Notes: generated by a model from the letters alone, not told the origin. 64,000 bases of DNA from Elizabethkingia meningoseptica_A (GCF_045762675.1 NZ_JBJDLK010000004.1:124001-188000), one strand, 5' to 3'; positions 42,610 through 52,159 are shown, counted from the first letter of the stretch. Numbers and translations are program-made.

Positions 42610-43377
42610 ATGGCATGGAATCCGGATGTTTACGAGAAATTTAAAAATGAAAGATATCAGCCTTTTTATGATCTGGTAAAGCTGGTTCATGTAAAGGAAG
42701 GACTGAGTGTTATCGATTTGGGTTGTGGCACAGGTGAGCTTACCGCAAAACTTGCAGAAGCACTTCCTGAAAGCAATGTGCTGGGCATTGACTCCTCGGC
42801 TGAAATGCTGGAAAAGGCAAAGTCCTTTGGACATCAGCATCTTGAATTTAAACAAAGGACTATTGAACAGGTTATTTCTGAAGGTTCAAAATATGATCTT
42901 GTTTTTTCAAACGCAGCATTACAGTGGGTGGATGACCATGAAGTTGTTTTTCCAAAGCTAATCAGTATGCTGCAGGAGGGAGGCCAGGTGACCATACAAA
43001 TTCCGTCCAATCACGATCATCTTACGCATAGATTTATCCGTGAACTGGCATCGGAATCACCTTACAGAGAAGCGTTAAATTCCTGGGTACGTCCGTTGAC
43101 GGTATTGAAGATAGAAGATTACGGGAAACTATTTTTTGAAAACGGACTAAAAGAGATTTGTGTTTTTGAAAAAATATATCCGCATATATTACAAAATGCC
43201 GATGCTCTTTATGAGTGGACTTCCGGCACAGCGTTAATTCCTTATATGGAAAAATTGCCGGAAGATTTAGCACAAAAATTTAAGGAAGAATATGTCAGCA
43301 GATTAAGAAAAGCATTTCCTGAATCTCCGGTATTCTATCCGTTCAAACGAATATTAATGTCGGGAAACCTGACATAA
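42610..43377 (+). CDS. tam: SAM-dependent methyltransferase, trans-aconitate methyltransferase-like
   Basis: 255 residues. Class I Rossmann motif I VIDLGCGTGELTAKLAE near residue 35, motif II GIDSSAEML, and the Tam-like start WNPDVYEKFKNERYQPFYDL. The later segments YPHILQNADALYEW and GTALIPYMEKL also follow E. coli Tam, which methylates trans-aconitate to relieve aconitase inhibition. It sits between yicC and gmk, interrupting that pair. Substrate inferred from similarity only. Confidence 0.8.
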   Translation: MAWNPDVYEKFKNERYQPFYDLVKLVHVKEGLSVIDLGCGTGELTAKLAEALPESNVLGIDSSAEMLEKAKSFGHQHLEFKQRTIEQVISEGSKYDLVFSNAALQWVDDHEVVFPKLISMLQEGGQVTIQIPSNHDHLTHRFIRELASESPYREALNSWVRPLTVLKIEDYGKLFFENGLKEICVFEKIYPHILQNADALYEWTSGTALIPYMEKLPEDLAQKFKEEYVSRLRKAFPESPVFYPFKRILMSGNLT

Positions 43378-43431
43378 ATTTAATCATAAACAAAGCTGTC
43401 TGAACACTCAGATAACAGCATAATAAACAGA

Positions 43432-43998
43432 ATGAATAATAAAGTTATCATATTTTCAGCGCCATCAGGAAGTGGCAAAACAACATTGGTAAAACACTGC
43501 CTGGGGACGTTCCCTAAACTACAATTTTCTATTTCTGCCACAACAAGAGCACCACGTGGTGAGGAAAAACACGGAGTGGATTATTTCTTCCATACTCCGG
43601 AAGATTTCAGAAAGAAAATAGCTGAAAATGCTTTTGTAGAATTTGAGGAAGTGTATACCGATAAATATTATGGCACACTGAAAACCGAGGTGGAAAGAAT
43701 CTGGAATTATGGAAACATTGTAATATTTGATGTAGATGTAAAAGGAGGTGTCAGCCTGAAGAAAATTTTTGGAGATCAGGCACTTTCTATTTTTATCGCT
43801 CCGCCATCCATTGAAGAATTGGAACAGAGATTGATTAAAAGAAATACAGATGATGCTGAAACGATTAAAATCCGTGTGGCTAAAGCCGAAGAAGAATTAG
43901 GCTATGCTAAAGATTTTGACAGAGTGGTTGTAAATGATGATCTCGAAAAGGCCAAAGAAGAAATAGAAGGTCTTATAGAAGAATTTATCAATGCTTAG
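43432..43998 (+). CDS. gmk: Guanylate kinase
   Basis: Phosphorylates GMP to GDP. 188 residues with P-loop FSAPSGSGKTTL near the N-terminus, the GMP-binding SATTRAPRGEEKHGVDYFF and EFEEVYTDKYYGT segments. Start 54 bp after the methyltransferase; nadA follows after 42 bp. Confidence 0.96.
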   Translation: MNNKVIIFSAPSGSGKTTLVKHCLGTFPKLQFSISATTRAPRGEEKHGVDYFFHTPEDFRKKIAENAFVEFEEVYTDKYYGTLKTEVERIWNYGNIVIFDVDVKGGVSLKKIFGDQALSIFIAPPSIEELEQRLIKRNTDDAETIKIRVAKAEEELGYAKDFDRVVVNDDLEKAKEEIEGLIEEFINA

Positions 43999-44040
43999 AA
44001 TAAAATAAACTACCTTTAATTATAACTGAATACGTTACTT

Positions 44041-45057
44041 ATGAATGAAACGTTAGAACAAGCAAAATCAAATATTCCTGTTCAGGGATTTCTGAAATAT
44101 AAAGACCTGATTATTCCTCAGGGAGAAGAGCTGAAACAGGCAATTCTGGATCTGAAGAAAGAGAAGAATGCTGTTATTCTGGCACATTATTACCAGCCGG
44201 GAGAAATTCAGGATATTGCAGATTTCTTAGGAGATTCTTTGCAATTGGCACGTCAGGCGAAAGATACGGATGCAGATATGATCGCTTTCTGCGGAGTACA
44301 TTTTATGGCAGAAGCAGCAAAAATTCTTAACCCGACTAAGAAAGTAGTTCTTCCGGATACATTGGCTGGCTGTTCATTGGCAGACGGCTGTAGTGGGGAA
44401 GGACTGAGAAAAATGCGTGAGCAGTATCCGGATGCTTTAATTGCTACTTATATCAACTGTAATGCTGAAACAAAAGCAGAAAGTGATATTATTGTAACCA
44501 GCTCCAATGCTGAAACTATTATTAATGCATTGCCTAAAGACCGTCCGATTATTTTTGCACCCGATAAAAATCTGGGGAAATACCTGTCTAAAAAGACCGG
44601 AAGAGATATGATCTTATGGGATGGTAGCTGTATTGTACACGAAGCATTTTCTATGGAGCGTATTGCAAAACAATTGGCAGATCATCCAAATGCAAAGCTT
44701 ATTGCGCATCCTGAAAGTGAAACACCGGTACTGGATTTAGCGCACTTTATCGGATCTACTTCTGCATTGCTGGATTATGTACAAAAAGACGATTGTCAGG
44801 AATTTATAATAGCTACAGAAGAAGGAATACTGCACGAAATGAAAAAGCGTGCACCACACAAGAGCCTGATTCCGGCCCTGGTATTTGATGAAAGCTGTAA
44901 TTGCTCAGAATGTTTTTATATGAAGAGAAATACAATGGAAAAATTGTATTTATGTATGAAATATGAGCTTCCTGAGATTATAATAGATGAAGAACTTCGT
45001 TTAAAAGCTTTAAAACCTATTGAAGCGATGCTCGATCTTTCGAAGAGTATTAAATAA
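44041..45057 (+). CDS. nadA: Quinolinate synthase
   Basis: Condenses iminoaspartate with dihydroxyacetone phosphate to quinolinate in NAD synthesis. 338 residues. The three [4Fe-4S] cluster Cys are expected in FCGVHFMAEA, in the central segment around LAGCSLADGCS/YINCNAE, and in the C-terminal SCNCSECFYMKRN. Typical of the longer NadA class. No nadB or nadC nearby. Confidence 0.95.
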   Translation: MNETLEQAKSNIPVQGFLKYKDLIIPQGEELKQAILDLKKEKNAVILAHYYQPGEIQDIADFLGDSLQLARQAKDTDADMIAFCGVHFMAEAAKILNPTKKVVLPDTLAGCSLADGCSGEGLRKMREQYPDALIATYINCNAETKAESDIIVTSSNAETIINALPKDRPIIFAPDKNLGKYLSKKTGRDMILWDGSCIVHEAFSMERIAKQLADHPNAKLIAHPESETPVLDLAHFIGSTSALLDYVQKDDCQEFIIATEEGILHEMKKRAPHKSLIPALVFDESCNCSECFYMKRNTMEKLYLCMKYELPEIIIDEELRLKALKPIEAMLDLSKSIK

Positions 45058-45104
45058 GACTTCATTGAGAGCTTCACACAAGTACTGCATTTCAGAGTTT
45101 TCTT

Positions 45105-45121
45105 GCTGAGCTTGTCGAAGC
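45105..45121. repeat. REP-like short palindrome
   Basis: GCTGAGCTTGTCGAAGC in the 156-bp nadA-folB gap; the core GCTT-GTCG-AAGC is a small hairpin. Similar strings recur between genes in many bacterial genomes. Only one copy is visible here. Confidence 0.4.
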
Positions 45122-45213
45122 CTTATGAACTCAGAATAAAATTTAAACAAACTATAAAGAATTATAACAAAAGTTTTGTTGAGTAATTGACAAAACTTTT
45201 TTAGTTTTATAAA

Positions 45214-45576
45214 ATGATGACCTCAAAAATTATTTTAGAAGATATAAAGATTTACGCATACCACGGTGTATTGCCGGAAGAGAATATTCTGGGTACCTAT
45301 TACCTTGTGAATGCAGAAATTCATGCAGATTTATGGAAGGCTGCAGAAAGCGATAATCTGAATGATACGATTAACTATGCCCTGGTTAATGACATTATCC
45401 ATGAAGAGATGAAAATTCCTTCGCAGCTGTTGGAGCATGTAATTGGACGGGTCATGAGTCGTATTGCTGAAAAATTTAGTCAAATAAACTTTATTAAAAT
45501 CAGACTGACTAAGGTTCAGCCTCCGATGCCTGGAGAAATGACCGGAGTAAGTGTAGAGATGGAAAAGCAATTCTAA
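45214..45576 (+). CDS. folB: Dihydroneopterin aldolase
   Basis: Splits dihydroneopterin to 6-hydroxymethyl-dihydropterin in folate synthesis. 120 residues; IYAYHGVLPEENILG near the start contains the family's conserved Tyr-His-Gly and Glu, and the C-terminal IRLTKVQPPMPGEM carries the catalytic Lys. The start could be either of two adjacent ATGs (45214 or 45217). About 37 kb from folE. Confidence 0.92.
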   Translation: MMTSKIILEDIKIYAYHGVLPEENILGTYYLVNAEIHADLWKAAESDNLNDTINYALVNDIIHEEMKIPSQLLEHVIGRVMSRIAEKFSQINFIKIRLTKVQPPMPGEMTGVSVEMEKQF

Positions 45577-45611
45577 AAAACTTTAAATAACTATTGAAAT
45601 AAATTAAAATT

Positions 45612-46118
45612 ATGATGAATAATTACACTATTGTAGACCGTTCACTGGCGACGAAATGGACCAGATTTTTTAACCATCTTATAGATCTTAGTGCTTTCTA
45701 TATTTTAATCCTTTTTATAGGTCTTATCATAGGAATCTGGCATTCTTTGACTAATTCGGAACTGGCGTATTCTCTTATTCAAGCGATGAACAATGTCAAC
45801 GGGTTGGTTGACCGGGTTTTTACGATGATTCTTTATGCAGTATTTCTGTTTTTACAGGAATGGATATTTAAAGGCAGAAGTATCGGGAAATTTATTACCG
45901 GTACGAAAGCGGTAAATGAAACCAATAAGCCTCTAAATACGATTGACCTTTTAAAAAGAAATCTTACAAGAGCTGTTCCGTTTGAAGCATTTAGTTTTTT
46001 AGGAAATTTAGGACTTCACGATAAATGGTCCGATACCCGTGTTGTTAAAATAAAGCTTTTTGAAGAAAATCTTAAATCCCGAAATGAAATAGAGGAAATA
46101 GGCCAGGTTGTCGCTTAA
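45612..46118 (+). CDS. RDD family membrane protein
   Basis: 168 residues with three predicted transmembrane helices. The RDD-type start appears as SLATKWTRFFNHLIDLSAFY and the second conserved block as FLQEWIFKGRSIGKFITGTK. Function of the family is unknown; some members are linked to ion transport. 35 bp after folB, possibly co-transcribed. Confidence 0.8.
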   Translation: MMNNYTIVDRSLATKWTRFFNHLIDLSAFYILILFIGLIIGIWHSLTNSELAYSLIQAMNNVNGLVDRVFTMILYAVFLFLQEWIFKGRSIGKFITGTKAVNETNKPLNTIDLLKRNLTRAVPFEAFSFLGNLGLHDKWSDTRVVKIKLFEENLKSRNEIEEIGQVVA

Positions 46119-46167
46119 AAAATTGAAACATTTTCCCGGAAAGATTTTATCATTTAAGAAAAATTGC

Positions 46168-46175
46168 TATATTTG
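46168..46175 (+). promoter_or_regulatory. tRNA-Cys -7 box
   Basis: TATATTTG 12 bp before the mature tRNA-Cys. No TTG at the right distance upstream. Confidence 0.5.
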
Positions 46176-46187
46176 CAGACCTAAAAA

Positions 46188-46258
46188 GGTGCTTTGGCCG
46201 AGTGGCTAGGCAGTGGTCTGCAACACCATCTACAGCGGTTCGAATCCGCTAGGCACCT
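46188..46258 (+). tRNA. tRNA-Cys (anticodon GCA)
   Basis: 71 nt: acceptor GGTGCTT/AGGCACC with discriminator T, D-arm GGCCGAGTGGCTAGGC, anticodon loop TCTGCAA, T-arm AGCGGTTCGAATCCGCT. Single tRNA with own promoter box and terminator. Confidence 0.95.
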
Positions 46259-46264
46259 CATTAT

Positions 46265-46305
46265 AAAACCCTAATTCATTTTATATAAATGTTTTAGGGT
46301 TTTTT
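46265..46305 (+). terminator. tRNA-Cys terminator
   Basis: AAAACCCTAA ... TTAGGGTTTT with an inner CATTT/AAATG stem and T6. Confidence 0.8.
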
Positions 46306-46338
46306 GTTTTTTATCACATTTTATAATATAACTGAAAT

Positions 46339-46374
46339 AACAAACGGCTTTCCGAAACCGGAAAGCCGTTTGTT
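46339..46374. terminator. Terminator of the B12 uptake operon
   Basis: Perfect 16-bp stem AACAAACGGCTTTCCG / CGGAAAGCCGTTTGTT with a 4-nt loop, 20 bp beyond the last gene of the minus-strand operon. Confidence 0.8.
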
Positions 46375-46394
46375 TTGATTATTATGTATGATGA

Positions 46395-47831
46395 TTATTT
46401 TCTAACATCTATACGGATTTCTTTTTCTACGTATTTCCCGTTAGAAAGGGCTGAAATTGTAAGTTTGGTTTTTCCGGTTGCAGCTTTTGCCGTTACAATC
46501 AGAGAGTCTTGTTTCAGTTCATAACCTGCTAATTCAGTATCCTTAAAATTGATTGATTTAATGATAGATGAAGAAGCATTATCTGCATCAATAATCTTAT
46601 CATTCAGGGCAATTGCTTTCCTTTTATTGGGCGCAAGAATTACCTGATTTAACAAGATTTGAGGAGCATTGGCATCTTCAAAGAACGGAATTGCCGGGAA
46701 CCAGAAATACCGTCCACCCTGAGTACCCCATGTACCGCCTGATCCATTATCACCATTTACGACAATGTTTTTCTCTAAAGCGCCACCATTTGATACAATA
46801 TGCAGCCAGTTATAACTTCCAGCTGCGCCCCAACCATTGCGTTTTACCAGTAAAACCAGTTTATCCGTTAACGGGTCTACACGCAGTGCTGCTCCGTAAA
46901 AAGCAAGCTGAACACCTTCATCGTCTTTACCTAAGGCATAGAAAGAAGGATTAAGCGTTTTAGCGTTGATATCATATTTTACTACAGTAGCTCCCTTTGT
47001 CCAGTAAAGAACATTTTGCTTTGTGCTGGCAGATAAACTTCCTGCATTCCAGGCACCCCATGTACCTGCAATCGGTGCATTTGTAATATCAACCTCGTCT
47101 GTTTTTTCTAAAGTATAAGGATCGATCTGAATTAATTTTTTGTTAGCCCCAATCCATATTTTACCATCCTTGCTCTGCGTAAGCATAGCGAAATCAGTTC
47201 CAGTGATAAGCTTCTCGACAGCGTTGGTTTTGGTGTTGATAACATAGGCACCTTTCGATTGGGTAATGGCAAATACATAATCACCAACCAAAAGCATATT
47301 ACCTGTCTGGCCGCTAATTCCTGCAATACTGCCATCAATTTTCATGGTTTCTATATTGAATACTGAAATACCCTCACTTGTTGCAATGTATCCTTTTTTA
47401 GTATTAATCCCTACAAATGAACGCCCGTCTCCACCAATTTCAGTCAGCACAGCCTTCTTTTTTAATGTTTTAGCATCTGCTACAACAAGTCTGTTTCCCT
47501 GTTTTGAAATAAAGTAGGCATTATCTCCGTAAATAGTAGCAAACTGTGTCGTTACACCAAATTTTTCTCCGTTATTTGCCGCACGGTAAGCTCTGTATAT
47601 AATAGAGCCGTCATTCTTAAAATAGTTTACACTCCCATTATCGTGGCCAAACCAGTCTTCATTGGCAACATAAAATCCTTGTGAAGCTATTGCAGCAGCA
47701 GGCGCAGAATCTTCAACAACCAGTGTAGTATCCGGATCAACCTGTTCTGTAAAATTATCATCATTAGAACACGATGATACCACAAACAAACCTAATAAAG
47801 GTAAAGCAAGAGAAATAAATGTTTTTCTCAT
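46395..47831 (-). CDS. Surface lipoprotein, DUF5074-type beta-propeller with C-terminal domain
   Basis: 478 residues. Lipobox LFVVSSC with Cys21 followed by SNDDN, an export signal toward the surface in Bacteroidota. The body (about 50-385) has repeating blade-like units (GFYVANEDWFGHDNGSVNYF at the start), as in YncE/BtuG propellers. A separate beta-rich domain of about 75 residues follows (GYELKQDSLIVTAKAATGK), ending EIRIDVRK. Last gene of the riboswitch-controlled operon. A role in capturing or handing over cobalamin is inferred from position and from resemblance to the BtuG group; it could bind another ligand. Confidence 0.75.
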   Translation of the reverse strand: MRKTFISLALPLLGLFVVSSCSNDDNFTEQVDPDTTLVVEDSAPAAAIASQGFYVANEDWFGHDNGSVNYFKNDGSIIYRAYRAANNGEKFGVTTQFATIYGDNAYFISKQGNRLVVADAKTLKKKAVLTEIGGDGRSFVGINTKKGYIATSEGISVFNIETMKIDGSIAGISGQTGNMLLVGDYVFAITQSKGAYVINTKTNAVEKLITGTDFAMLTQSKDGKIWIGANKKLIQIDPYTLEKTDEVDITNAPIAGTWGAWNAGSLSASTKQNVLYWTKGATVVKYDINAKTLNPSFYALGKDDEGVQLAFYGAALRVDPLTDKLVLLVKRNGWGAAGSYNWLHIVSNGGALEKNIVVNGDNGSGGTWGTQGGRYFWFPAIPFFEDANAPQILLNQVILAPNKRKAIALNDKIIDADNASSSIIKSINFKDTELAGYELKQDSLIVTAKAATGKTKLTISALSNGKYVEKEIRIDVRK

Positions 47832-47917
47832 AAATTCTGAATATTTATAAATTTTTAATTTCTGAATGATTAAAATTCTCTGTCCCGGAGTATTTCAGTA
47901 AAGAGAACTATGTATAA

Positions 47918-48865
47918 TTATTTGATTCGCAGATCGTAAGCACCTGAAACTTCTGTGCTGACTTCTCCAAGCCAGCCGGCTTCCTGACGAACAGCGCTGT
48001 ATACTTTTACAAAGTCAATACCCGAAAGCTGTACAGGTTTTCCGGTTTTATCCACAGCCCAGGCAATATCTATATTAGAAGCATCACTATCGTTCGGAGC
48101 ATTATCTGCATAGCCAAAAGCAAAAGGATCAGAACTCCAGTAAGTACCATTTCCGCTTTTATCAGTATAATTATCCGCAATTCTGGTTCCTGTGAATGTG
48201 ATGGAAGACTGATTTACCCATAATGGATAGTAACTCTGGCTATGAAACTTATTCTGGGTCAGGTAGCCTTTGTTTCCCTGGTTATCTTCCCAGCGGATAT
48301 ATTCCACATCTTTTTGCCACTCAAGAGAACCTTTTACCGGTTTCTTACTGGGGTCAGGTTTGTAATAGGTGATACTGTAATTTTTAATCGTTGTACTTTT
48401 GGAATATTCACTTCCTGCGATCTCGTACCATTCATCCTCATCTGGCTTACCATTCTTGTTTTTATCCTGTGCCACCATAATAATTCCAGGCTCAGAACTT
48501 CCTGAGAATGCATTCCCAAGAATTTTAAAATCGGCGCCTTCACCATTTGCTACCGTATGGTCAAATCTGAAAACAACATAACCGCCAAAACCACCTAATG
48601 AAATCATACCATTGGCTCCTTTAGCAATTGCATTATTTGCTTTTTGGATCATGGCTTCACGGGTTTCTCCATCCGTATATTTTGGTAAATCGTTGATAAA
48701 TTGCCCGGGTGCCGGCATAAAATCCAGTACTTCACTAATGTATTTAGTCCGGGTATCTGGTTCTATGGTTTCAGATCCCGATGAAGAACAGCTGTACATC
48801 CCTGTTACAATTACGCCACCCAGCAGAATGGTTTTAACAGTGTTTATTTTGTGAGAAAAATTCAT
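47918..48865 (-). CDS. Surface lipoprotein of the B12 operon, Ca-site-like motif
   Basis: 315 residues with lipobox GMYSC (Cys26) after a hydrophobic leader. The central segment GSSEPGIIMVAQDKNKNGKP with DEDEWYEIAGSEY is typical of proteins annotated only as cell surface protein near B12 TonB receptors; its DxNxNGxPDxD spacing looks like a calcium loop. No propeller repeats, so it differs in fold from its two neighbours. Function unknown; position in the riboswitch operon suggests a B12-binding or receptor-accessory role. Confidence 0.7.
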   Translation of the reverse strand: MNFSHKINTVKTILLGGVIVTGMYSCSSSGSETIEPDTRTKYISEVLDFMPAPGQFINDLPKYTDGETREAMIQKANNAIAKGANGMISLGGFGGYVVFRFDHTVANGEGADFKILGNAFSGSSEPGIIMVAQDKNKNGKPDEDEWYEIAGSEYSKSTTIKNYSITYYKPDPSKKPVKGSLEWQKDVEYIRWEDNQGNKGYLTQNKFHSQSYYPLWVNQSSITFTGTRIADNYTDKSGNGTYWSSDPFAFGYADNAPNDSDASNIDIAWAVDKTGKPVQLSGIDFVKVYSAVRQEAGWLGEVSTEVSGAYDLRIK

Positions 48866-48892
48866 AGCTTATTTAAGATTATAGTTAAAAGC

Positions 48893-50023
48893 TTATTTAT
48901 AAAGTAATGTGAAATGAGCCGGGATATTACCACCTTCGGTTCTCCACCTGAAGACTCCGTTTTTATTGAAGCAGTATATATATCCGGTAGAAACATAATT
49001 GCCTGCATCTGTAATGTACAGATCTCCTGTTACGGGGTTTACCATAATGCCGTACGGTGTTTCTATTTCACTTTCATATTTTGCATCGAAGAGTTTATTG
49101 GCAATAACCGACTTGGTTTTTACATCGATAATACCATAAGATTTTACATAGCTGTTGGTGTTGTAGCTGTAAGAATTACTGTAGTAGTATAGTTTGTCAT
49201 TTACAATCGTAAAATCACTCACCGGGAGATTAAATGTTTTCTTGATAAAACCTGTTTCACTATCTACGACAAACAAGTTGGATGCTGTTGTGTAATAGTC
49301 ACCCCTGGAGGTTACATACAAATCCCCGTTTACATCGCTTTTTAATTTATTAAGATTAATGGCTACATCATATTTTGCAATCTCTTTAAAAGTACCTAAA
49401 TCAACTACCGAAATCGTCCTGTCGTAATCCGGTACACGGTAGCCCCCGGAATTGGCAACGTATAATTTATTTTTTACCACTGCCATTTCCTCCGGCTGAA
49501 AACCAACAATGACTTCACGGGTAACAGAAAGTGAAAGTGTATCGATTTCCAGCACCTTTCCCTGTGGTGCTTTTGGATCTATTTTTATGGGTCCGGTATA
49601 GGATGAGACATAAGCTTTTCCGTTAGCAAAAGTCATATACCTGCCATTTTCCACAGAAATTGATTTAATCCGCTTTACTGTCCTGGCGTCCAGAACTTCC
49701 ACTTTGTTAGACGCATTTACCACGACATACATTTTGCCTCCGTAAATTTTAATATCATTACCGACATCTCCAAGCTCCTTTACTACTGTAGGATTGGCTT
49801 CTGCATAGATATTCCGGAAGTAGGTTCCCTTAGTGTAATCAAAAAAATCAAGTGTTGCTTTGTTACTTCCCATATTACCCTCATTCAATACATAAAAACC
49901 TTTAATTGCGGTTTGTTCGGGCGGAGCAATTACATCCGTTTCCGGTTGAATAATATATTCGTCACCACGACAGGAAGCGAGGCTTAGGATGATCAGAAGA
50001 AAGAAAATAGACTGTATTCTCAT
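48893..50023 (-). CDS. BtuG-like surface lipoprotein (YncE/DUF5074 propeller)
   Basis: 376 residues. Lipobox LSLASC with Cys18. The rest is a seven-bladed-propeller-like series (GFYVLNEGNMGSNKATLDFF, then KVEVLDARTVKRIKSI, LYVANSGGY, ISVVDLGTFKEI, LYVTSRGDYYTT). It follows btuB with a 4-bp overlap, the arrangement of BtuG in gut Bacteroides, where it caps the receptor and binds cobalamin with extreme affinity. The assignment as a functional BtuG is by fold and context; sequence identity was not measured. Confidence 0.8.
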   Translation of the reverse strand: MRIQSIFFLLIILSLASCRGDEYIIQPETDVIAPPEQTAIKGFYVLNEGNMGSNKATLDFFDYTKGTYFRNIYAEANPTVVKELGDVGNDIKIYGGKMYVVVNASNKVEVLDARTVKRIKSISVENGRYMTFANGKAYVSSYTGPIKIDPKAPQGKVLEIDTLSLSVTREVIVGFQPEEMAVVKNKLYVANSGGYRVPDYDRTISVVDLGTFKEIAKYDVAINLNKLKSDVNGDLYVTSRGDYYTTASNLFVVDSETGFIKKTFNLPVSDFTIVNDKLYYYSNSYSYNTNSYVKSYGIIDVKTKSVIANKLFDAKYESEIETPYGIMVNPVTGDLYITDAGNYVSTGYIYCFNKNGVFRWRTEGGNIPAHFTLLYK

Positions 50024-52038
50024 AATGTAAAATTTAAGGTAAACCTGAAGTTGCGTCCCGGCATAGGATAGTTGAGTACAACATCATAGTACTGATTGAA
50101 AATGTTATTCACTTCCAATGAAGCTTTTAACTGATGTCTGTTCAGTTTAAACAGCTTTTGTACAGAGAGGTCATGTGTATACCAGGGCTGTAAATGATTA
50201 TATTTTATGTTATTCTGGCTGGCATCATAACGCTCGCCTACATAAATAAAACTATAATTGAAGCTCCACGATCTGTAATCTGTCATCAGAGCAAAACTGC
50301 CACTATTCCATGGAGTATAAGGAATCTGATCTCCGTAATAGCTTTTCTTTGGATCTGTAAAATCCCTTGCACGCTGGTAAGTATAACTCAGAAGAGGACG
50401 TATCCGCCATTCACCTGTTTCTATCTCACTCTGCAGATTAATATCAGTACCTATAATCTCAACTTTACCAAGGCTGAGATTCATCCAGATAAACATGTTG
50501 CCGTTGAAACTGGAGGTAATTTTATTGGTGACATCATTATAATAAGCATCGGCATTAAGGCTTATATTTTTTACAATTCCACGGCTGAAATTCTTACGGT
50601 AAGTGAAACCTGCATCATACTGGTGTGTAAATTCAGGTTTCAAAAGAGAAATTCCTAAAACTTTATAATACATTTCATTGAACGTAGGAAGTCTGAATAC
50701 CTGTTTGTAAAATGCTTTTAAGAAGAAATCGTGATTGCTGAAAGGCTGATAGCTGAGGAAGACGGCTGGAGTCCATTTGTTTTCATCTCCCGGAGCCGCA
50801 TTTTGCAGAACTTTGTTCTGAACAAATGTTCCCAAAAGACTACCCTGCGCTTTTAATCTGCACCAACGGTAATTGGATGCTAGTGCCACTAAAAGCGTAT
50901 AACGCCTCGGATAACTGAAATTATAAATACCATTTGCACCCATATTGTTATACTGAAAATCAACTGCGGCACTTGTATCCCAGTTTTGATTGATCTGATA
51001 AAGGGTAGAGGATGAAATATAAAATTCCCGCTGAAAATACTGATTATCTATCTTGGGGCGCTGAGGTGCAAGTGTATCGATATAACGGTTATAGTCATAA
51101 GCGAATTTGGCTTTCAGCTGTGTTTGTATTTTTGGAGAGATTTTTTGCTGCCAGCTTCCCTGAATAAAATAACTGGCATCTTTTAATCTCTGGCCTTCAT
51201 CTCCGAAATGTCCGTTGACAATAGCTCCGGGAAGTCCCCGGTTGGAAAGATAAGCATAAGCTCTGAGATCCCATTTTCCATTTTTCAGATCTCCGTTAAC
51301 ACTTGCTTCAAGTCTTTTGGATTTTACATCTGCATCATGACGTCTGGCGATTGTGTCATAGGCAATCTGACCGTTTGGAAATTTTCGGTAATAGCGGAAT
51401 TTATAAATTCCATCGGTATCCAGATATTCACCGCTAAGGCTTGCAGCAATAGTATTGCTTATTTTTTGTTCCCATCGGAAAGAGGGATTGAAGGTTTGTA
51501 TAGAGCCACTTTTAGTGCGGATAGAGAGATGTGTGGTTTTGCCGTTTTTAAATAGGGGTTTTTTAGGCTGAAGATAGATCGTTCCTGAGCTTCCAAAGTC
51601 TCTTGCCGGTTGGAATATATCACTTTTCTGACCATTGTACAGGGTAATTTCTTCCAGATCATCCAATGAGAATTTTCCCAAATCCACAATGCCGTTTTGT
51701 GCATTTCCAATAGGAATACCGTCGTAGAAAACGCCAACATGTTGTGCTCCCATACTGCGGATATCAACGGTTTTCAATCCGCCAACACCTCCGTAATCCT
51801 TAATTTGGACACCCGAAAAATAGCGCAATACATCTGCTACGGAATTATTGTTGAGTTTTTCAATAATTTCCGATGACATCCTTTGTGGAGGAATAATCAT
51901 ACGTTCGTTTTTTTTGAAAATTTCAACTTTTTGTACCTCCCGGATTGTAGTGCTGTCTTTTTTCTGACCGAAAATAAAAATGCCTACCCATAATAGGATA
52001 CAGGAAAATAAACAGGAAATAGATTGTCTTTGAGGCAT
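50020..52038 (-). CDS. btuB: TonB-dependent outer membrane receptor, cobalamin (BtuB type)
   Basis: 672 residues. An N-terminal leader (CLFSCILLWVGIFIFG) precedes the plug domain (EIIEKLNNNSVADVLRYFSG, then SMGAQHVGVFYDGIPIGNAQ). The remainder is a 22-strand barrel ending NYPMPGRNFRFTLNFTL. Ligand is assigned from the cobalamin riboswitch in its leader and from the BtuG-like gene that overlaps its 3' end. It takes B12 across the outer membrane using TonB energy. No BtuCDF ABC transporter lies in the window. Confidence 0.9.
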   Translation of the reverse strand: MPQRQSISCLFSCILLWVGIFIFGQKKDSTTIREVQKVEIFKKNERMIIPPQRMSSEIIEKLNNNSVADVLRYFSGVQIKDYGGVGGLKTVDIRSMGAQHVGVFYDGIPIGNAQNGIVDLGKFSLDDLEEITLYNGQKSDIFQPARDFGSSGTIYLQPKKPLFKNGKTTHLSIRTKSGSIQTFNPSFRWEQKISNTIAASLSGEYLDTDGIYKFRYYRKFPNGQIAYDTIARRHDADVKSKRLEASVNGDLKNGKWDLRAYAYLSNRGLPGAIVNGHFGDEGQRLKDASYFIQGSWQQKISPKIQTQLKAKFAYDYNRYIDTLAPQRPKIDNQYFQREFYISSSTLYQINQNWDTSAAVDFQYNNMGANGIYNFSYPRRYTLLVALASNYRWCRLKAQGSLLGTFVQNKVLQNAAPGDENKWTPAVFLSYQPFSNHDFFLKAFYKQVFRLPTFNEMYYKVLGISLLKPEFTHQYDAGFTYRKNFSRGIVKNISLNADAYYNDVTNKITSSFNGNMFIWMNLSLGKVEIIGTDINLQSEIETGEWRIRPLLSYTYQRARDFTDPKKSYYGDQIPYTPWNSGSFALMTDYRSWSFNYSFIYVGERYDASQNNIKYNHLQPWYTHDLSVQKLFKLNRHQLKASLEVNNIFNQYYDVVLNYPMPGRNFRFTLNFTL

Positions 52039-52159
52039 CGGCTATCAATTATCATATGGATATGATGCCTTTGCAGAGGATATCAATATATAAGCTTCCC
52101 GGGAATTTCCGGAAAACAAGGGTTGATACAGCTTTATTCCACGAAAGCATCAAACATTA

